Position numbers and translations under genes: made by a program. Positions 1-8,575 of a stretch of DNA of 64,000 nt are shown piece by piece; the stretch's first letter is position 1; each line of letters begins with the position of its first letter. Origin of the DNA: Vibrio marisflavi CECT 7928. Its GTDB lineage: Bacteria; Pseudomonadota; Gammaproteobacteria; Enterobacterales; Vibrionaceae. A model generated the notes under the pieces. It was not told where the DNA came from. It was given only the letters and a program-made list of their open reading frames with translations, and did no database searches. The stretch spans positions 1,488,001 to 1,552,000 of the forward strand of contig NZ_CAKLDM010000002.1 in the NCBI RefSeq assembly GCF_921294215.1, in the 5' to 3' direction.

Positions 1-735
1 TTGGGTTACCACTACAACTTTCTCTTTATTGCCGCTTTGAGCTTAGTGACTGGCGCAATTTGTTTCTCTAAGCTACCAGAGTCATTGGCAATGGAAAAAC
101 GAAAGCCATTTCGAGTCAAAGCAATTGGTGGAAATTATCTGACTGTGCTTAAAAGCAGTGAGTTTTGGGCCAACACTATTGTAACGACAATGATTTTTGC
201 TGGATATATGGTGTTTGTATCGAATATGTCTTTGATATTTGTAGATAAGCTTGGTGTACACAAAGCTCATTTTCCATTTTATCAATTCAGCTTGCTCATT
301 GCGTTTGTCATCGCAAGCGTAAACAGCGGTCGACTCATTGATTGGTTTGGTCTCAACAAGATGAGAAATCTTGGCTACATTGTATTGATCGCTTCTGCGC
401 TATTTATGTGGGCGATGCCTGTAAGTTGGCAACAAGATCCATTGATTGTTACAGCTGTTATGGTGGTTTACTCCTTTGGCGCAGGTATTTGTATCGGTAT
501 TTTCTTTACTCGCTCAATGGAAGCTGTTCCTAACCAAACAGGGGTAAGCGCTTCATTAGTGACATCAATTAGGCTTGCTTTGGTTGCTATCATAATTGAT
601 ATAAGTAGCGACATGTATGACGGAACGATGACGACTGTGGTTCAGATTGTCGCGTACTGCACTATTGCAAGTATTATTGCTTATGGAGCTAACGAACTCA
701 TTCAAGCCAAAAAGCATTCTGAAGTGTTGAATTAA
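1..735 (+). CDS. MFS transporter, C-terminal part (5' end outside window)
   Basis: The frame is open from the first base, so the true start lies upstream and only the last ~244 residues are visible. They hold about six to seven hydrophobic helices separated by short charged loops. A Leu-Pro-Glu loop followed by a basic stretch near residues 25-40 resembles the central loop of DHA1 (Bcr/CflA-like) drug/H+ antiporters. The protein would sit in the inner membrane. The substrate cannot be told from the sequence. It converges on the TetR gene that follows. Confidence 0.75.
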   Translation: MGYHYNFLFIAALSLVTGAICFSKLPESLAMEKRKPFRVKAIGGNYLTVLKSSEFWANTIVTTMIFAGYMVFVSNMSLIFVDKLGVHKAHFPFYQFSLLIAFVIASVNSGRLIDWFGLNKMRNLGYIVLIASALFMWAMPVSWQQDPLIVTAVMVVYSFGAGICIGIFFTRSMEAVPNQTGVSASLVTSIRLALVAIIIDISSDMYDGTMTTVVQIVAYCTIASIIAYGANELIQAKKHSEVLN

Positions 736-749
736 CGATGCAACCTCTT

Positions 750-770
750 CCCTAGAGCTGAGCTCTAGGG
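750..770. terminator. short perfect hairpin between convergent genes
   Basis: A 9-bp perfect stem (CCCTAGAGC / GCTCTAGGG) with a 3-nt loop lies just after the MFS stop and before the end of the convergent TetR gene. There is no clear T tract on either side, so a terminator role is an inference from position. Confidence 0.4.
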
Positions 771-798
771 GAGAAACTGAGTGTGAAGAAGAAAGTAT

Positions 799-1377
799 TT
801 AATTCTTGATGTAATCCATTATTATTTTGCTCAGATTTCTTAACGTGCCTGGCTCTGGGTTTGTATGAGAAAACGTCCTTAACCCATAGATATTCATGAC
901 AAAAAACTGTGCCAGTTCAGCTGGGACTTTTGACCCACTGATCTCACCAACTTGTTGAGCACGGTGAAATTTATCTTCAAAAGCACGCTGCCAGTCTTTG
1001 AGCATATTTCCGATAACTTTTTCAATTTCTTCATCTTGTTGCGATAGTTCGCTTAAAGCTTTTTGCAGTAAGCAGTCCTTAATGTTTTCGCTTTCACACT
1101 CTTCTACTACATGCTCTAAGTATGCTTCGACACCCTTTAGCACTGACCCAGCATCGTCAAACAAACTGTTAAACTCATCTCGGCGCTCATTTCGATATTG
1201 CTCAAGAGCTGCCAACAATAGCCCACGTTTGTTGTCAAACGCACAATAAATCGAGCCCGGATGCAGTCCCGTTGCTTTTTTTAAATCCTGCATACTAGTT
1301 TTGCTGTAGCCTTTTGCAATAAACGCTTCCATTGCAGATCGCAGCACTTGCTCGCGATCAAATTCCGCATTCCGCAT
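799..1377 (-). CDS. TetR/AcrR-family transcriptional repressor
   Basis: 192 residues, the usual TetR length. The N-terminal helix-turn-helix (about residues 10-55) carries the family pattern of Ala..Phe..KGY..TS..DL....G...GSIY..F..KR.LL. The C-terminal part is the variable ligand-binding and dimerisation domain. The start is supported by an AGGAG ribosome site about 9 nt upstream. The gene is divergent from an old-yellow-enzyme reductase, and the 132-bp gap holds three copies of a TTGAA-N6-TTCAA palindrome (TTGAAYNWTCATTCAA). It therefore most likely represses itself and the reductase, perhaps in response to an electrophile such as a quinone or nitro compound. The inducer is not deducible. 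Confidence 0.9.
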   Translation of the reverse strand: MRNAEFDREQVLRSAMEAFIAKGYSKTSMQDLKKATGLHPGSIYCAFDNKRGLLLAALEQYRNERRDEFNSLFDDAGSVLKGVEAYLEHVVEECESENIKDCLLQKALSELSQQDEEIEKVIGNMLKDWQRAFEDKFHRAQQVGEISGSKVPAELAQFFVMNIYGLRTFSHTNPEPGTLRNLSKIIMDYIKN

Positions 1378-1417
1378 AACATTTACTCCTAAGCGTTTTG
1401 CTAAAGTCTAATAGATT

Positions 1418-1488
1418 TTGAACATTCATTCAAAAATAATACTTGAATGATCATTCAAATTGATTTACTTTCTTGAACAATCATTCAA
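1418..1488. promoter_or_regulatory. three operator palindromes in the TetR/reductase divergent promoter
   Basis: Three 16-bp copies lie at 1418-1433, 1443-1458 and 1473-1488. The middle one, TTGAATGATCATTCAA, is a perfect palindrome; the outer two differ at one or two left-half positions. Start-to-start spacing is 25 and 30 bp, i.e. about 2.5 and 3 helical turns. The location between a TetR gene and its divergent neighbour makes them the likely repressor sites. Confidence 0.8.
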
Positions 1489-1509
1489 AATAACGATTTG
1501 GAAATTATC

Positions 1510-2547
1510 ATGGATAACCTGTTTCAACCCTTCGCTCTCAATGACACCATTAAGCTAAAAAACAGAATTGTCATGGCTCCCCTAACCCGCTGCATGGCTG
1601 ACGAAAACCTAGTTCCTACTCAGCAAATGGCTGACTACTATGCTCGTCGAGCAGAGACAGGACTGATAATTTCTGAAGCTGTAATTATTCGCCCTGATGG
1701 ACAAGGCTATCCAAATACACCGGGATTATTTACACCCGCTCAAATTGATGGCTGGCGCGTTGTTACTGACGCAGTCCACAAAAATGGTGGCAAAATTTTC
1801 GCTCAGTTATGGCACACAGGCCGAATTGCACACACTCACTTCTTTGGTGGTGAAACCGTTGCACCATCGGCGATAGCCCACGAAGGCACTGTGCCTCGTA
1901 TGCGCGAACTTTCTTATGCTGTTCCAAAGGCTCTGTCTAAGCCGGAAATTGACCAGCTTATTGTTGACTATACACAAGCGGCAGCCAATGCCATTGATGC
2001 TGGCTTTGACGGTGTTGAAATTCATGGTGCCAACGGATACTTAATTGATCAATTTCTTCACTATAGCAGTAACATTCGTGAAGACGAATACGGAGTCACT
2101 CCGCAAAATATGGCTCGCTTCCCGTTGCAAGTCGTTGATGCCGTAACTAATCGTATTGGCGGTGATCGAACAGCTCTACGCCTATCTCCGGGTGCTTATG
2201 TCCACATTGATACTGACACGCGTGACAGAGATGTTTTCGACTATTTGCTAAAAGAATTGGAAAAACGCGAACTAGCGTATTTACATGGCGGTATTTTCGA
2301 TGACAGCATGGAATTTGATTATTTAGGAGGCAGTATTTCCCACTACCTACGCAACAGTTCCAACAAAACGTTGATTGGTGTGGGTGGATATAGCGCAGAA
2401 AGCGGAAATGAAGCGATATCAAACAACCAATTTGATTTACTCGCGATCGGTAGGCCTTTGATTGCCAACCCGGACTACGTAGAAAAAATCAAATCAGGCC
2501 AAGCGCTCACTGAGTATTCTGAAGAGATGTTAGCCGAATTGGTTTAA
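1510..2547 (+). CDS. NADH:flavin oxidoreductase, old yellow enzyme family (NemA-like alkene reductase)
   Basis: 345 residues from the ATG at 1510; an in-frame TTG at 1498 is possible but less likely. It is a single TIM-barrel FMN enzyme. The early NRIVMAPLTR motif, the HTGR segment, the EIHGANGYLIDQFL substrate-loop motif and the late GVGGY...G RPLIANPD phosphate-binding part are all visible. The family reduces activated alkenes, quinones and nitro compounds using NAD(P)H. It is divergent from a TetR regulator with three operator palindromes, matching the nemR-nemA arrangement of electrophile-inducible reductases. The substrate is not fixed by sequence. Confidence 0.9.
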   Translation: MDNLFQPFALNDTIKLKNRIVMAPLTRCMADENLVPTQQMADYYARRAETGLIISEAVIIRPDGQGYPNTPGLFTPAQIDGWRVVTDAVHKNGGKIFAQLWHTGRIAHTHFFGGETVAPSAIAHEGTVPRMRELSYAVPKALSKPEIDQLIVDYTQAAANAIDAGFDGVEIHGANGYLIDQFLHYSSNIREDEYGVTPQNMARFPLQVVDAVTNRIGGDRTALRLSPGAYVHIDTDTRDRDVFDYLLKELEKRELAYLHGGIFDDSMEFDYLGGSISHYLRNSSNKTLIGVGGYSAESGNEAISNNQFDLLAIGRPLIANPDYVEKIKSGQALTEYSEEMLAELV

Positions 2548-2566
2548 CGACTATTTCCTACATAAT

Positions 2567-2602
2567 AGAAAGGCCGCAGTAATTTTTTCTGCGGCCTTTC
2601 TA
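2567..2602. terminator. bidirectional terminator between reductase and HAD gene
   Basis: GAAAGGCCGCAG pairs with CTGCGGCCTTTC around a T-rich loop and is followed by TAATT. It sits between two convergent genes and probably serves both. Confidence 0.85.
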
Positions 2603-2619
2603 ATTCAATTCATGTTTGC

Positions 2620-3249
2620 TTAAAGTTGGCTAAAGTCATCGATGATAAGCAGTGCAGAGCTTAAATCGTGGTTTTGGTTAAATTCATGCCGGATTGCAAT
2701 TACATCGTTTCCACTGGCTACACCAGCTTTCACACCCACCGTCGAGTCTTCAAATATCACAGATTGAAAAGGTGTAACATTTAGCTTTGATACCGCCAAG
2801 TTGTACGCTTCGGGGTTAGGCTTATGTGCGCTGACATCTTCTTTGCCAACAACGGCATCAAATAGGCTGGTGATCTCCAATTGCGTTAAGATACTTTCAA
2901 TCATCCATTTGGCGGCTGAACTCACTACCGCACATTTTTTACCCGCTTTCTTTAGTGATTCAATATACTTTCGAGCACCTTGATTTAACACGAGGTGGCT
3001 CTGGAGTAACTCCTGATAATACTCGCGGAAATGGGTATTAAACTCTTCTCTATTTGGGGAAATATTGGCAGATTGGAAAAAGTGGTTTGTGACTTGCGAC
3101 CACTCCTGCCCCATTACATCTTTATAAATTTGATAATCGACTGAAGCATCATACTGCTTACAAGCAAGCGCTAATGCCTTGCCTTTGAGAGGCTCTGAAT
3201 TAACCAGTGTCCCATCCATATCAAATAGGTAAGCTTCGTATTCTCTCAA
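2620..3249 (-). CDS. HAD-superfamily phosphatase (beta-phosphoglucomutase-like subfamily)
   Basis: About 209 residues. Motif I is FDMDGTLVNSE near the N-terminus with both catalytic aspartates. Motif II is the VVSSAAK stretch, and motifs III/IV follow in KPNPEAYN and VIFEDSTVGVKAG. A helical cap lies between motifs I and II. I choose the TTG at 3249 because GGAG lies 7 nt upstream of it and because it falls just after the stop of the upstream acetyltransferase gene. A longer TTG start at 3291 would overlap that gene. The fold indicates a sugar-phosphate or other small-molecule phosphatase; the substrate is unknown. It is probably co-transcribed with the GNAT gene. Confidence 0.85.
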   Translation of the reverse strand: MREYEAYLFDMDGTLVNSEPLKGKALALACKQYDASVDYQIYKDVMGQEWSQVTNHFFQSANISPNREEFNTHFREYYQELLQSHLVLNQGARKYIESLKKAGKKCAVVSSAAKWMIESILTQLEITSLFDAVVGKEDVSAHKPNPEAYNLAVSKLNVTPFQSVIFEDSTVGVKAGVASGNDVIAIRHEFNQNHDLSSALLIIDDFSQL

Positions 3250-3265
3250 GAAATGTCTCCAACAA

Positions 3266-3802
3266 TTACAGAGATATCCAATATCGCGCAACTACCTGAT
3301 CTTCTTCAAGACATTTTACGTTTTTTTCGAATTGCCCGCCGTTGTTCTCTATTACTTTGCGCGACGCATTATTGTCTTCATCAGCGGTGATCATGACTTG
3401 GTCTATGCCTAGATTCCTTGCTTCAAACAATCCTAATTTAAGCATGTAAGTACCAAAGCCACGTTTTCTCGAGCTAGGCCGTATGTCGTAGCCAATATGG
3501 CCGCCTTCATTTTGCAAAAACATCGAATCCAAGTTATGTCTCACCCGTATGGCGCCATAAACAATGCCAGAGCTATCAATAAGCCAGAAGTGGTTACAAG
3601 GTACATAATTTGGCTTGAGGTTCATTGATTGCGATTCGTCTAACAAACCTTGTACGTAACCGATGAAATCTCGGTTTGCTGCAGAATAATAGTCTGCATT
3701 CGCTGGATCATGTTCAACAAAGTCTCGATAGAACGAAAGGAAGCCATTCTTATACTCAAGATTGGGAGAAACAAGTGTCAACCCTTCCAATTTAGTAGGC
3801 AT
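3266..3802 (-). CDS. GNAT-family N-acetyltransferase
   Basis: 178 residues. The GNAT core is visible in the second half: a GGHIGYDIRPSSRKRGFGTYML segment holds the acetyl-CoA pyrophosphate loop (R-x-x-G-x-G/A type), followed by the VMITADEDNNASRKVIENNGG motif typical of YesJ/RimJ-like enzymes. The gene overlaps the start of the upstream barrel-protein gene by 11 bp and precedes the HAD gene closely, so the two enzymes may share a transcript. The acetylated substrate is unknown. Confidence 0.85.
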   Translation of the reverse strand: MPTKLEGLTLVSPNLEYKNGFLSFYRDFVEHDPANADYYSAANRDFIGYVQGLLDESQSMNLKPNYVPCNHFWLIDSSGIVYGAIRVRHNLDSMFLQNEGGHIGYDIRPSSRKRGFGTYMLKLGLFEARNLGIDQVMITADEDNNASRKVIENNGGQFEKNVKCLEEDQVVARYWISL

Positions 3803-4442
3803 ACCTTACAGATACTCCTCCTTCACTAGTATGGCTCGTTTGGGCATCCCGATAAGTGTAGAATCCACCAATGGCAATGTTCTCGTTAACATAGTAATCG
3901 CCTCTCAGCATAAAAATATCTTCATCGATAGGGCTACTACGACTCATTTCGCCGCTTACGCTAATCTCTAGGTTTTCCATGGCTAAATAGGTCAGCATAA
4001 GATCAATGCCGTAGATGGAAGAGGTGCCGTTGGTGACTGTCGTGTTAGTGGTTTCATTGGTCGTAGAGGACCACAGAGCTCCATATCTAACACGAGAAGA
4101 AACATCAAGTTTGTTGGTCAAGCTGTATTTATAGCCCACACCGGGACGAAGGGAATAGTATTCTGTTGTAAAGCCGTTGGGGTGAATAAAGCGCGCAGCA
4201 TAATCTGTCACCAACAACCAATTGTCTTTGTACTGCATGCTACCACCGACGCCGACAGCAGTGACATTACTGTTCACTCCTAAATCTTCATTACTGGAAC
4301 CAGAGCTCACATCTGCATACAAATAGTTATAATTGATTGAGGAAGTTGAGCGGCTTTCAGCCGCGACACCTTGTGGGGATAAAGCGAGTAATGTCGCGAA
4401 TGTTGCTCCCGCGATGCTCCACCTTTTGAGCGCATTCTCCAT
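3792..4442 (-). CDS. putative outer-membrane beta-barrel protein
   Basis: 216 residues. A Sec signal peptide is clear: a KRW basic start, a hydrophobic ATFATLLALSP core and a likely cleavage after AAA/ES. The mature part alternates polar and hydrophobic residues in strands rich in Tyr, Ser, Thr and Asn, and ends in VSVRYAY with a C-terminal aromatic, as expected of an outer-membrane barrel with about eight strands. No cysteine or enzymatic motif is seen. The exact family is not recognised. Its 3' end overlaps the GNAT start. Confidence 0.7.
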   Translation of the reverse strand: MENALKRWSIAGATFATLLALSPQGVAAESRSTSSINYNYLYADVSSGSSNEDLGVNSNVTAVGVGGSMQYKDNWLLVTDYAARFIHPNGFTTEYYSLRPGVGYKYSLTNKLDVSSRVRYGALWSSTTNETTNTTVTNGTSSIYGIDLMLTYLAMENLEISVSGEMSRSSPIDEDIFMLRGDYYVNENIAIGGFYTYRDAQTSHTSEGGVSVRYAY

Positions 4443-4569
4443 TGCATACCTCTAACTTTCAATAAAGCGTCCTTATTAAGCATAGAGTATCAAAAGAGCG
4501 ACAAAACACTATTTGAATTTGGTTACAAAATGACAAAAGTATTATGTAAATTAAACAATTACACTCAAA

Positions 4570-4965
4570 TCAATTGAACTGAATGAGAAATTCATCTTCC
4601 ACACCTGAAGCTAACTTACTGATTTCAACTCCAGTCTTAGTCTTGATATTATCGAGCTGAGTTTGGCTCAAGGCATAAGGCATAATCAACTTGAGCACAG
4701 AAATACTTTCAGACTTAGCGATATCGCAAAGAGCAATTAAATTGGATTCATCACTATGGCGAGTTGAAAGGATTCTAAGTGCTGCTCCCCATAAGCGTTC
4801 TTGTGGAGAAATATTAACAACTTCTTTGTTGTTGCCCCAACTATTGTCTCTCACAGTAGAAACGCAGGCATTCACTGCTTCTAAAAAGGTCCATTCTTTA
4901 TCGCATGAAGCACCAAGAAACGATGTGTAGTCAAACTCTACATGATTTAACTCTTGGAGATCCAT
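4570..4965 (-). CDS. hypothetical protein, 131 residues
   Basis: A soluble, acidic protein with no signal peptide or membrane segment. A good ribosome site (GGAGG about 6 nt upstream of ATG) supports translation. No family is recognised. The middle part (ERLWGAALRILSTRH) looks helical and amphipathic. It stands alone, with AT-rich spacers on both sides. Confidence 0.6.
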   Translation of the reverse strand: MDLQELNHVEFDYTSFLGASCDKEWTFLEAVNACVSTVRDNSWGNNKEVVNISPQERLWGAALRILSTRHSDESNLIALCDIAKSESISVLKLIMPYALSQTQLDNIKTKTGVEISKLASGVEDEFLIQFN

Positions 4966-5329
4966 CTTACCTCCGATTAGATAGCTGAGTAATTAAATCA
5001 ACTATTATCCAACCAAATCTATATATCAATAGATTATAAAAAAAGATTATTTTATTACCTTTCGATTCTTAATAAAGGCATATAAAGCGCAAGAATTTAA
5101 CAGGAAAGACACAAAACAAGCCAATTTTAGAATCATGTCGTAACAAGGCACAACTGATAAACAGAACGATTGAACATATAATTTCTTCCTGCAACTCTTA
5201 GAACAACTCACTTCGCAATATGTTTGTCATTCAGTGCACTAAGCATCACTTCTGCGCTAGTATTCCCCTATCCACGGAAGGAATTCAGATTTCGAACAAT
5301 TGATCTAGACAACTCAGAGAGGATATTGG
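4966..5329. other. intergenic spacer without recognised gene
   Basis: 364 bp of AT-rich sequence between two divergently transcribed genes. It must carry both promoters, but no convincing operator or RNA structure was recognised. No reading frame here looks real. Confidence 0.5.
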
Positions 5330-6037
5330 GTGCAGTACGTAAAGATTAAAGACGCTATCATTGGGCAGATAAAATCGGGGATGCTTTCCCCTCACCAAAA
5401 ACTCCCTTCTGAACGAAAGCTCGCTGAATCATTCAATACGACACGTGTCACCTTACGTGAAGCTTTGTCTTTATTAGAAGTAGAAGGTGAAATTTTCCGT
5501 GAAGATAGACGTGGCTGGTTCATTTCTCCTTCTCCACTTCGCTATGATCCATCCAAGACTTTAAGTTTTGAAGGTATGGCGAAAGCACAAAATCGTGTGC
5601 CTAAAACCAAACTAATCGAAGCAAAAAGCGTGGTCGCAAACGCACAAGCTTCCCAGTTACTGCTTCTGGAGCCATTTGCTAACATCTACCAAATAGAACG
5701 TATGCGTTATCTAGAAGGCCGCCCCGTCGTATTTACGACAAGTTTTATTCGCCAAGCATTATTTCCGAAATTGTTAGAACACGATTTATCAGAGTCATTG
5801 ACCAATATCTTTCAGGCTCAATACGATACTTTCTATGAAAAGGTTAAATACCGCATTGGTACCAGTTCACTGCTAGGTGATACCGCGCAAGCACTAAGGG
5901 CAACGTCAGGAAGCCCTGCAATGTTAGTAGAACGAGTCAACTACAACCAAGATGGCGTTCCAGTCCACTGTGATATTGAGTTTTGGCGTCATGATGCAAT
6001 TTGTATCGAATCAGTAGCTGAGTTGTCACGCGAATAG
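5330..6037 (+). CDS. GntR-family regulator with UTRA ligand-binding domain (HutC subfamily)
   Basis: 235 residues from GTG at 5330, with AGAGGA about 7 nt upstream. Residues 1-65 form the GntR winged helix-turn-helix (KIKDAIIGQIKSGML...LPSERKLAESFNTTRVTLREALSLLEVEGEI). Residues ~85-225 form a UTRA domain, including the IERMRYLEGRPVVF core and a GVPVHCDIEFWRHDAI C-terminus. Such regulators sense small metabolites. No metabolic operon is adjacent, so the effector and targets are unknown. Confidence 0.88.
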   Translation: MQYVKIKDAIIGQIKSGMLSPHQKLPSERKLAESFNTTRVTLREALSLLEVEGEIFREDRRGWFISPSPLRYDPSKTLSFEGMAKAQNRVPKTKLIEAKSVVANAQASQLLLLEPFANIYQIERMRYLEGRPVVFTTSFIRQALFPKLLEHDLSESLTNIFQAQYDTFYEKVKYRIGTSSLLGDTAQALRATSGSPAMLVERVNYNQDGVPVHCDIEFWRHDAICIESVAELSRE

Positions 6038-6076
6038 TGACGAAATGAGATAGTAAGAACCTCATTTAACCCGAGG

Positions 6077-8416
6077 TTATTTCACATCTAAAATACGACT
6101 CGCTTTCTTGTATTGAACACGCCACCCTTGCCATTTTGGAAGCTCCCATCGCTTCGGTGGGGTTTTCCGCAAACCACTTTCATAAACAACATAGACAAGC
6201 TTTTTACGAGTATGGTATTCCACATCCAGGTTTAGTTGAGCTAAAGCAAGCTTAAAAGGATACGATTCCGCGAAATCTTGATACTCCCAGTATGGGACTC
6301 CATCGAACTGAAAATCTTCATTAGTAAACAGAGTGAGGTCTTCCACTGACTCTAGCTCTAGGTCAACCAATTGCTGTAAGAACCATTTTTCAAACGTAAT
6401 ATCTTCATGATCTTTTATTTCACTGAAACCTAGTTCTACGTAGAGCTTCCAATGTTCGATCTGTGTCGTCAGTGACTCCGCAAGGCCAGGCAATCGCTCG
6501 CCTGAAAGTACAGCATTCAACATAGGCTTTAGCGCATATTCTCCCTGAGCTTCCACATTTTTTTTCGCTATTACTCTGCCGGCATAAATCAACTCCAATT
6601 GACTGAGTGCAACATCTCCCTCAACGATGCTTTCACCTTGACGCCATTCACCTAACTCTAACTTCTCAATTAAGCCTAGCGAGACAGGCATAGTAACCGA
6701 CGCAATATTGAGCGTCTGCTTCACTCCTCTACCGGGTAAACTATGAAAGTCTAGAATAATCGCAGCGTCAGACTTATCTGCAAACCTCGAGTGTCTACCC
6801 AAATTAATTTCTAACTGACCATTGGCAAGGCAATCTTTTCGCCTGTCTCGGCGAACAAAAACCAGTTCAGGGTGTAGTGACGCAATAGTTTCAACTAACA
6901 AACTTCTATTGAGCGCTGAAGCCACGCTAAGCTGAGGTAGCTCAAAAAGTTCTCTCATCTGATTGGATAGCCCTCTGGCTTCTTTTACTGCGTCTCCCAC
7001 TACATTTACACCCGGAAGTTTTTTTCCGCGTACCAAATCAATCAACAATGTTCCGTCGCAACCAAGTGGCTCGATTCGTTTTAGTTCATCTTGTGCATCC
7101 TCATTTGTCGACAAACTATACAATGAGGCAGGAACACTGAGCGCAGCGGTTAGGTCAATCATTGCTTCTTTAACTGCCCGTGTTTTTATTCGTGTCACCA
7201 GATCAGCATGCAATGAATCGATGGGAAGTTGAGAAAGCTTTTTACCGTGTTCGGTAGCCAAACCCTGTTCGTCAATGGCTTCCATTAATACTAACTTCTG
7301 ACTAGCTGATATCAGTGACTTTTCCGGTATTCGATCGAGCCAATCCAACTGTTCTAGTTGATATCCACAAGAAGCGGCGACAAGCATGGGCTCTGTTAAC
7401 TCTTCTCGCTGAAACTGAGGTGGTGTGACGGCTTCTAGCGCTGCGTATCGGCCGTATAAACGGATGCAAGTACCATCAGAAACTCGTCCCGCTCGACCAG
7501 CACGCTGCTTCGCACTGGCTTTGGAAATATGAGTCAGAACCAAGGTGGTTCGACTGTTTCTTTGCACGGTGCGCCGTTCCAGCCCACTATCAATGACTAG
7601 GGTAATATTGGGAATGGTGAGTGAGGTTTCCGCAACATTGGTCGCTAATACAATTTTTCGACGCGTTTGCTGTGTCAACGCAAGTTGCTTTTGTGTATCA
7701 GACACCGAAGCATGAAGCGGCACTACTATATACTCATCTAGATGTTTTAAAGCCGACTGACATTGAGCGATCTCTTTCCTGCCGGGCAGAAAAACCAAGA
7801 TATCGCCTTCACTTTCAGCGGCTTCAATTTCCGCTTTTATCCTTTGCTCTAGCTTGAAACTATTAGGTAGTTGTTGGGAGTCAGAGCTTCGGTGCTGGAT
7901 ATCAACAGCGTAGTTTCTACCAACACTTGTGAGACGCTTGCCTTCAACATAATCCGCCAGCTTCTCACTTTCCATCGTTGCAGACGTGACGATTAGACGG
8001 TGTTGATCATGCTTTTTAAGCATTGCGAACAATAGATCCGTATCCCAGCGGCGTTCATGAAACTCATCGATCATGATGACTTGAAATTCATTCAACCTGT
8101 TTTCACAAAACCAACGTAAAGCCACTCCCGGAGTGACAAATACGATTTCGCTATCTTCGCTAAATTGATTCTCTAGTTTAATTGCGTAACCGACTTTTTC
8201 ACCCAAAGGCTCTTCTAGTTGAGAAGCAATGAACTCTGCCAATGAAGTACATGCAATTCGTCTAGGCTCGACCACCAGCACTCGGCCACTTTGTGAAGCC
8301 CATAAAGGCAATCGAGTAGATTTACCTGAGCCGGTTTCTGCTTCAACGACAAGATGATTACTTTGAATGGTGTGGAGAAAATCACTTTTCAGTGAGTCAA
8401 TGGGTAAAGACGACAT
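6077..8416 (-). CDS. hrpB: ATP-dependent RNA helicase HrpB
   Basis: 779 residues, slightly shorter than the ~810 common in the family. DEAH-type motifs are complete: Walker A TGSGKST at 28-34, Walker B DEFH at 117-120, SAT at 145-147, the TNVAETSLTIP motif and the QRAGRAGR motif VI. The C-terminal HrpB domain follows and ends in a PPKRWELPKWQGW-type segment. DEFH rather than DEAH is the normal HrpB signature. The cellular role of HrpB is poorly defined in gammaproteobacteria. Convergent with the GntR gene. Confidence 0.95.
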   Translation of the reverse strand: MSSLPIDSLKSDFLHTIQSNHLVVEAETGSGKSTRLPLWASQSGRVLVVEPRRIACTSLAEFIASQLEEPLGEKVGYAIKLENQFSEDSEIVFVTPGVALRWFCENRLNEFQVIMIDEFHERRWDTDLLFAMLKKHDQHRLIVTSATMESEKLADYVEGKRLTSVGRNYAVDIQHRSSDSQQLPNSFKLEQRIKAEIEAAESEGDILVFLPGRKEIAQCQSALKHLDEYIVVPLHASVSDTQKQLALTQQTRRKIVLATNVAETSLTIPNITLVIDSGLERRTVQRNSRTTLVLTHISKASAKQRAGRAGRVSDGTCIRLYGRYAALEAVTPPQFQREELTEPMLVAASCGYQLEQLDWLDRIPEKSLISASQKLVLMEAIDEQGLATEHGKKLSQLPIDSLHADLVTRIKTRAVKEAMIDLTAALSVPASLYSLSTNEDAQDELKRIEPLGCDGTLLIDLVRGKKLPGVNVVGDAVKEARGLSNQMRELFELPQLSVASALNRSLLVETIASLHPELVFVRRDRRKDCLANGQLEINLGRHSRFADKSDAAIILDFHSLPGRGVKQTLNIASVTMPVSLGLIEKLELGEWRQGESIVEGDVALSQLELIYAGRVIAKKNVEAQGEYALKPMLNAVLSGERLPGLAESLTTQIEHWKLYVELGFSEIKDHEDITFEKWFLQQLVDLELESVEDLTLFTNEDFQFDGVPYWEYQDFAESYPFKLALAQLNLDVEYHTRKKLVYVVYESGLRKTPPKRWELPKWQGWRVQYKKASRILDVK

Positions 8417-8575
8417 GAATAATTACGAAACGAACCGGATGTGAATCGCAGTATAGCGCTAATCCCTTGAGTTGGCGAAGACTTAACAAACAGATTGCTC
8501 GAATGACTATTTACATCAAACTAACTAATCCCTATCATTTGCGGGATTCCTTCCACACCCTACAATAGGCTAGAG

